Source of the DNA: an uncultured Lachnospiraceae bacterium
GTDB taxonomy: Bacteria > Bacillota > Clostridia > Lachnospirales > Lachnospiraceae
Length of the DNA stretch: 9,798 bases
Assembly: GCA_910585765.1 (NCBI GenBank)
Contig: CAJUES010000091.1
Coordinates: 1-9,798, forward strand
Direction: 5' to 3'
This document shows, piece after piece, positions 6,425 through 9,798 of the stretch. The number at the start of each line of letters is the position of its first letter. Within the stretch, counting starts at the first letter, position 1. Position numbers and translations under genes: made by a program. The notes beneath the pieces are model-generated. The model searched no databases, was not told where the DNA came from, and saw nothing but the letters and a program-made list of their open reading frames with translations.

Positions 6425-7565
6425 TGTTCAGATATCCCCCCTCGAATTTCGCCCCTGCGACCTCCATCCGGGCAAACTCCGGCGGTATCGGAAATCTGCG
6501 GCTTTCGTTGCGCACGCCCACCAGCAGTTCACCACTCTCCTGCTCCAGCCGCAGCTCTTCCCGGGATGCGAACGGCAGATAGATCCTCATGCTTTTTTCC
6601 GCGGCGCTTACCTCATAGATTTTCTGTCGAAACAGCACATCATTGGGATCACACCCCTCGAAGATCTGATCGCCCACGCTTTCCAGCATCTCCAGCGTGC
6701 GAAGCTCCCGCTGCTGCAGCTCCACGTAAAAGCGGGGGACTTCACTGAAGCACTCCGCTATCTCCCGCAGCGCCTCCTCCTGCATCTTCGTCCATTTGTT
6801 AAAATATCCCTCCATCGCCCTCGCCGGATAGATATGGTTTACGATCACCGCGTCGACATTGTAGTGATACAGATACAGACAGGTAAAATTGCGTTTCGCC
6901 TCGCTGATCACGATCTTTTCCGGTGTCGTGACCACGCGCAGGCTCACGGTATCTTTGTCCAGCAAGAGCCTCTGCAGGTTCTTCATGCGTTCCATCAACG
7001 ATTCGATATCGTCAAACACATTGTCCTTCGGCATAGGAACCTTCATTGTCCTTTCGATCATCTTCCCGATCGTTTTGGTCGCTGCGCGCTCGATCGACAG
7101 GATCCTTTTTATCAATTCCGACAGACGCTCCGGATATTTCAGCAGGGACAGCGTTTCCCCAGTGGGCGCACAGTCCACGATGACCGTGTCATAGACGCCG
7201 CTCTCATACACGTCCAGGATCTTGAACATGGAGAAGAGCTCCTCTAATCCCGGAAATACCAACAGCTCCTCCGCCTCGATCCCTCCCCCGCCTTTTACGG
7301 TGAGCAGCTGTTTCACATAACCCTTCAGATTTCCCCAGCTCCTCTCACTCTCATACACCGTGTCGATCTCCACCGCATGCAGATTTTCCGCGATCTCCAC
7401 AGGTGTTTTCCCGACTTTTCTGTCAAAGGAATCCCCCAGACTGTGCGCCTGGTCTGTGCTCATCACGAGCACCTTTTTTCCGTCCCTTGCGATCTTTGAT
7501 GCGGTCGCTGCCGCCATACTTGTCTTGCCCACGCCGCCTTTGCCCGTATAAATGATAATCCTCAT
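6411..7565 (-). CDS. ArsA/Get3-like ATPase with C-terminal Hsp20-like domain (second copy, 384 aa)
   Basis: A member of the ArsA/TRC40/Get3 class of P-loop ATPases, which work as dimers. Visible motifs are the deviant Walker A GKGGVGKT (residues 8-15), switch I STDQAHSLGDSF (36-47) and switch II DCAPTGETLSLL (131-142). Residue 137 is Glu where ArsA and eukaryotic Get3 have His, and the CxxC zinc motif of eukaryotic Get3 is absent. From about residue 325 the sequence fits an ArsA_HSP20 (alpha-crystallin-like) domain: MRIYLPFA, a Leu/Glu stretch, then FPIPPEFARMEVAGAKFEGG. The start at 7565 is chosen for GGGGAGG (7572-7578), six bases upstream; an extension to 7595 lacks such support. It follows the small CxxC protein gene by 16 bases and is paralogous over its full length to the ATPase at 7811-8989. 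Anion pumping is unlikely; handling of a protein or cofactor client is more plausible. The client is unknown. Confidence 0.9.
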   Translation of the reverse strand: MRIIIYTGKGGVGKTSMAAATASKIARDGKKVLVMSTDQAHSLGDSFDRKVGKTPVEIAENLHAVEIDTVYESERSWGNLKGYVKQLLTVKGGGGIEAEELLVFPGLEELFSMFKILDVYESGVYDTVIVDCAPTGETLSLLKYPERLSELIKRILSIERAATKTIGKMIERTMKVPMPKDNVFDDIESLMERMKNLQRLLLDKDTVSLRVVTTPEKIVISEAKRNFTCLYLYHYNVDAVIVNHIYPARAMEGYFNKWTKMQEEALREIAECFSEVPRFYVELQQRELRTLEMLESVGDQIFEGCDPNDVLFRQKIYEVSAAEKSMRIYLPFASREELRLEQESGELLVGVRNESRRFPIPPEFARMEVAGAKFEGGYLNISFH

Positions 7566-7581
7566 TGTCCGCCTCCCCGCT

Positions 7582-7818
7582 TTATACAATGTCAACCCGT
7601 TTCACTTCCGACTCCTTTTTGGGCTCGTGCTCCTGCCTGTCAGGATCACATCCTGCGCACTCCCTCACCACATCCGCTGCGATTTCTACAGCCATCATTT
7701 TCAGCTCCCTTTCGATCGCCTCCAAATGCCTGCCCACATTTTCCGGAAACAGGGCATATATGGCTTTTTTCTGATATTCCCCCGCCGTCTTGATCCGGCT
7801 GCGTATTTCCCTATTCAT
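7582..7818 (-). CDS. Small unknown protein with CxxC, between the two ATPase genes (78 aa)
   Basis: Family not recognised. The ATG at 7818 overlaps the stop of the upstream ATPase gene by eight bases and has GGGAG eight bases before it, inside that gene's last codons. A longer form starting at TTG 7839 is less likely. Residues 1-52 look helical and amphipathic (IRSRIKTAGEYQKKAIYAL, then HLEAIERELKMMAVEIAADV). Cys54 and Cys57 form CAGC, followed by a charged tail rich in Glu and Lys. There is no signal peptide or membrane span. Its place between two ATPase genes, with translational coupling upstream and a 16-base gap downstream, argues for a physical partner or adaptor. The single CxxC could bind metal across a dimer or be redox-active; this is inference. 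Confidence 0.8.
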   Translation of the reverse strand: MNREIRSRIKTAGEYQKKAIYALFPENVGRHLEAIERELKMMAVEIAADVVRECAGCDPDRQEHEPKKESEVKRVDIV

Positions 7819-8989
7819 CGCTGTCACTCCCTTCCCCAAACTGGATCCTCAATATCCCTTCCTCAAACCGCGCGCCTGTGACTGTGTAGCTGCGGAGGAC
7901 GTTGGGGAGCGGTATGCTGCGCTTGAAATTTCCAGTCCTGATCACGAGGTCTGTCGCCGCCTGATACAGATCGACCGCCTCCTTCTCCGCATAGGGCAGA
8001 AATACCTTTAGCTGGTACCCGTCCTCTGTCTTTTCAAAGCACTCCCTCTCCGTGATATTCTGCACCGCAAACACCTCCTTATCAGACAGTACCTCATCCA
8101 CGATCCGCCGGATCGCGCGCTCCCCTTTCAGCTCCTCGTCATACCACGGGATCTCGCATATCGGAAGCGCGGCAAAACTCTCCCTGATGCAGGCGGTATA
8201 TTCTTTCTGAATGGCGATCCACTGCGCGAAAAAGTCATTGTCGAGATCCGTCGGGAGAATCCTGTTGATATAGATGCCGTCGACATTAAAATTGTAGAGA
8301 TTGAGGTACATATAGCTGCGCTTCGTCTCCTCCACGACCATTTTTTCCGGCGTCGTCACAATCCTGACGCTCGTGACTGCCCTGTCTTTCAGAAGTTCCT
8401 GCAGCTCCACCAGTTTCAGGAACATACGCTCGATCTCATTCATGGCATTTTTGTTTGGCATCTCCACCTGAAACGCTGCTTTGGAGATCGGTGACAGTAT
8501 CCGCACCGCTACTTTGCCGACCGGAAAAAATTTTTCCATATACCAGGCCAGCAGCTCCGGGAACTTTAACAGGGATAACGTCTCACCTGTGGGCGCGCAG
8601 TCCACGATGATCCGCTCATAATCCGCTCTGTGATAAATGTCCGCGATCTTGAGCAGGGAAAACAGCTCTTCCATCCCCGGTATCATTCCAATGCCCTGCG
8701 CGCCCTCCTCCTCCGTCTCCGGCAATAGGCTGGCGAGATAGCTCATAACCGCGGAAAAATCATTCTCCATCACATATTCGGGATCGATCTCATAAGCATC
8801 CAGACCGGGCAGCACATTTACGACATCCTTTCCCAGTTTGCGCTCGAAGATATCGCCCAGATTGTGCGCCATATCCGTGCTCACGAGCAGGGTCTTCCTG
8901 CCCTCCTCCGCACTTTTGACGGCATGGGCAGCCGCTATGCTGCTCTTCCCCACGCCGCCTTTTCCCGTAAAAATATAGATTCTTTTCAT
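7811..8989 (-). CDS. ArsA/Get3-like ATPase with C-terminal Hsp20-like domain (first copy, 392 aa)
   Basis: The upstream member of the ATPase pair. Motifs are Walker A GKGGVGKS (9-16), switch I STDMAHNLGDIF (37-48) and switch II DCAPTGETLSLL (130-141), again with Glu (136) in place of the ArsA/Get3 His. An ArsA_HSP20-like domain occupies about 327-386 (LKVFLPYA, SIPLPNVLRSYTVTGARFEEG), followed by an acidic tail ending DSDE. The segment ETLSLLKFPELLAWYMEKFF recalls the TRC40/ArsA-like proteins of actinobacteria and cyanobacteria rather than arsenite pumps. ArsA of Gram-negative arsenic operons is a two-ATPase-domain protein of about 580 residues; this one has one ATPase domain and would have to dimerise, either with itself or with its paralog. 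GGAGG (8995-8999) lies five bases before the ATG at 8989, which rules against the earlier ATG at 9001. No arsR, arsB or arsC is in the window. Confidence 0.9.
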   Translation of the reverse strand: MKRIYIFTGKGGVGKSSIAAAHAVKSAEEGRKTLLVSTDMAHNLGDIFERKLGKDVVNVLPGLDAYEIDPEYVMENDFSAVMSYLASLLPETEEEGAQGIGMIPGMEELFSLLKIADIYHRADYERIIVDCAPTGETLSLLKFPELLAWYMEKFFPVGKVAVRILSPISKAAFQVEMPNKNAMNEIERMFLKLVELQELLKDRAVTSVRIVTTPEKMVVEETKRSYMYLNLYNFNVDGIYINRILPTDLDNDFFAQWIAIQKEYTACIRESFAALPICEIPWYDEELKGERAIRRIVDEVLSDKEVFAVQNITERECFEKTEDGYQLKVFLPYAEKEAVDLYQAATDLVIRTGNFKRSIPLPNVLRSYTVTGARFEEGILRIQFGEGSDSDE

Positions 8990-9008
8990 GTCATCCTCCA
9001 TTTTTTAT

Positions 9009-9111
9009 GACAGACTCTGAGAGCCTGTCTTGACGGTTGCCAGATTATTCTTCCAAAGAATAGTTCCATCACCGAAGTATTTGGTGTATTTTAAGCAGCC
9101 ACCCGGCTGCT
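9009..9111. promoter_or_regulatory. Three dyads in the MarR-ATPase intergenic gap
   Basis: The 139 bases between the regulator stop and the first ATPase start hold three inverted repeats. GACAG (9009-9013) pairs with CTGTC (9025-9029), with an inner CTC/GAG. TATTCT (9046-9051) pairs with AGAATA (9057-9062) across five bases. AGCAGCC (9094-9100) pairs with GGCTGCT (9105-9111) around ACCC. The last is a strong hairpin just after the regulator gene but has no T tract on either strand, so it may be an attenuator or processing site. The middle one has the size of a protein-binding operator. No convincing promoter was seen here. Confidence 0.4.
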
Positions 9112-9128
9112 CAAAACCATCTGTCAGA

Positions 9129-9629
9129 CTATTCGATTGTGATCTTTCGGACTTTTCTCGGCGCTCTCTCCTTCTGGTTCTCCTGCCGCAGGATCTCCAT
9201 GATCTTTGACGTCATTTTGTAAAATAGTGTCATCTCCTCTGTCGTGAAGGATGCCATGACTTTCACGCCGTAGCGGGCAAGCTCTTTGATCAGTGCCTCG
9301 AACTGTTCTATCCCCTTTGGGCTGAATCCGATGTTGACTACCCGCTTATCCTCCTCGGAGCGGGTCCTTACGACCAGTCCGCTCTTCTCCATGCGGCTGA
9401 TGATCCCCGTCGCCGTATTCAACGGCACATGGATATAATCCGCGATCTCCGTCATATTGACTGCCCCTTTCTGGTACAGCAGCCAGAATATGAAAACTTC
9501 GTTCTTTGAACAATTCAAAAATATGTTTTCCCACAGGTCAGAGGACAGCAGCTCCCTCACTTCCTCTATATAATCCACGATAAATCGGGAAAGCTCCTCT
9601 GTTACACCGTACTCCTCCAGCCTCATCAT
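9129..9629 (-). CDS. MarR-family transcriptional regulator
   Basis: A 166-residue winged-helix regulator with the usual MarR layout: dimerisation helices at both ends and a DNA-binding core at about 43-110. The recognition helix region is PLNTATGIISRMEKSGLVVR (69-88), and the wing RTRSEEDKRVVNIGFSPKG (88-106) carries the conserved Asp and Arg. MarR proteins bind DNA as dimers and are usually released by small ligands or oxidation. Cys40 is the only cysteine, so a thiol switch is possible but unproven. Two adjacent ATGs (9629 and 9626) are possible starts; a weak GGATGAG lies just upstream, so the start is uncertain by one residue. The gene has its own promoter with dyads around it, suggesting autoregulation. 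It is followed in the same direction by the ATPase cassette after 139 bases, which it may control. Confidence 0.9.
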   Translation of the reverse strand: MMRLEEYGVTEELSRFIVDYIEEVRELLSSDLWENIFLNCSKNEVFIFWLLYQKGAVNMTEIADYIHVPLNTATGIISRMEKSGLVVRTRSEEDKRVVNIGFSPKGIEQFEALIKELARYGVKVMASFTTEEMTLFYKMTSKIMEILRQENQKERAPRKVRKITIE

Positions 9630-9677
9630 CTCATCCGTTCACACTTTCATTCCTGATCACTGTCTTTTCAGCAAAAA

Positions 9678-9717
9678 TACTTCCTGATTCGAATAATTTA
9701 ATTCTACTGCGGAAGTA
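9678..9717. promoter_or_regulatory. Candidate operator dyads over the MarR promoter
   Basis: TACTTCC (9678-9684) and GGAAGTA (9711-9717) form a perfect 7-base inverted repeat 33 bases centre to centre, about three helical turns. One arm lies in the promoter spacer and the other just downstream of the start. Between them is the palindrome ATTCGAAT (9687-9694), which covers the predicted start. This placement fits self-repression by the MarR protein. The two dyads may be alternative sites. Confidence 0.45.
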
Positions 9718-9729
9718 ATTTTTTGTCAA
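9701..9729 (-). promoter_or_regulatory. SigA promoter of the MarR gene
   Basis: On the minus strand a perfect TTGACA (9724-9729) is followed after exactly 17 bases by TAGAAT (9701-9706), one mismatch from consensus. Transcription should begin near 9694, giving a leader of about 65 bases before the regulator ATG. Confidence 0.8.
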
Positions 9730-9798
9730 CCCTGTTATCTCATAAGGGTGTAGATAAAAAACTTTGGTTTTTATTCCCACAGCAAAGAAACGGCAGAT

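Noticed and set aside
6414..7247. 277-codon plus-strand frame opposite the second ATPase gene
   Set aside because: It is antisense to an ATPase with all motifs intact. Its His/Arg/Phe-rich composition is typical of an antisense shadow.
6411..8989. Arsenic-resistance operon
   Set aside because: Only ArsA-like ATPases are present. There is no arsR, arsB, arsC, arsD or Acr3, and the switch II His typical of ArsA is replaced by Glu.
9752..9775. A/T-only dyad near the right edge as a terminator for an upstream gene
   Set aside because: The stem is almost purely A-T (AAAAAC with GTTTTT) and would be unstable. No coding end is visible in the last 70 bases.
1..9798. CRISPR array, tRNA or rRNA genes, prophage or integrase genes
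   Set aside because: No regularly spaced repeats, cloverleaf-like sequences, rRNA segments, or integrase or transposase frames were seen on either strand.

Overview
The window looks like chromosomal DNA of an anaerobic, Gram-positive, probably spore-forming Clostridia member; Lachnospiraceae is the best guess. The reasons are strong GGAGG-type ribosome binding sites, a class B sortase beside a protein ending in a TPKTGD sorting signal, InlB-type B repeats with BspA-like leucine-rich repeats, and a Cys/Gly-rich small protein with Trp-Ile hydrophobic patches like those of clostridial sporulation-associated peptides. This assignment is inferred from gene content; no marker gene is present.

Left part (1-1593, plus strand): a 350-base leader-like region with a row of stem-loops and two possible promoters, the second resembling a mother-cell sporulation (SigK/SigE) promoter. 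Then come a 93-residue protein with 19 cysteines and two overlapping genes of unknown function (176 and 99 residues).

Middle (1553-5464, minus strand): a sortase/substrate operon. A class B sortase with an unusually long cytoplasmic N-terminus is followed 48 bases later by a 900-residue wall-anchored protein. That protein carries two copies of a B-repeat plus leucine-rich-repeat module, an acidic ESDTESTED repeat stalk and a TPKTG anchor. About 20 bases upstream of the sortase start lies a 155-base palindromic, TA-flanked element that looks like a MITE. A divergent HD-domain phosphohydrolase gene (5831-6424, plus) follows.

Right part (6411-9629, minus strand): a MarR-family regulator with a very good SigA promoter (TTGACA-17-TAGAAT) overlapped by inverted repeats, then three tightly coupled genes: an ArsA/Get3-like ATPase, a 78-residue unknown protein with a CxxC motif, and a second ArsA/Get3-like ATPase. 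Both ATPases end in an Hsp20-like (ArsA_HSP20) domain and have Glu where classical ArsA/Get3 proteins have His in the switch II motif. No arsenic-resistance gene is nearby. This paired-ATPase cassette is the strongest candidate for an undescribed system: possibly a heterodimeric client-handling ATPase with a small partner under MarR control.
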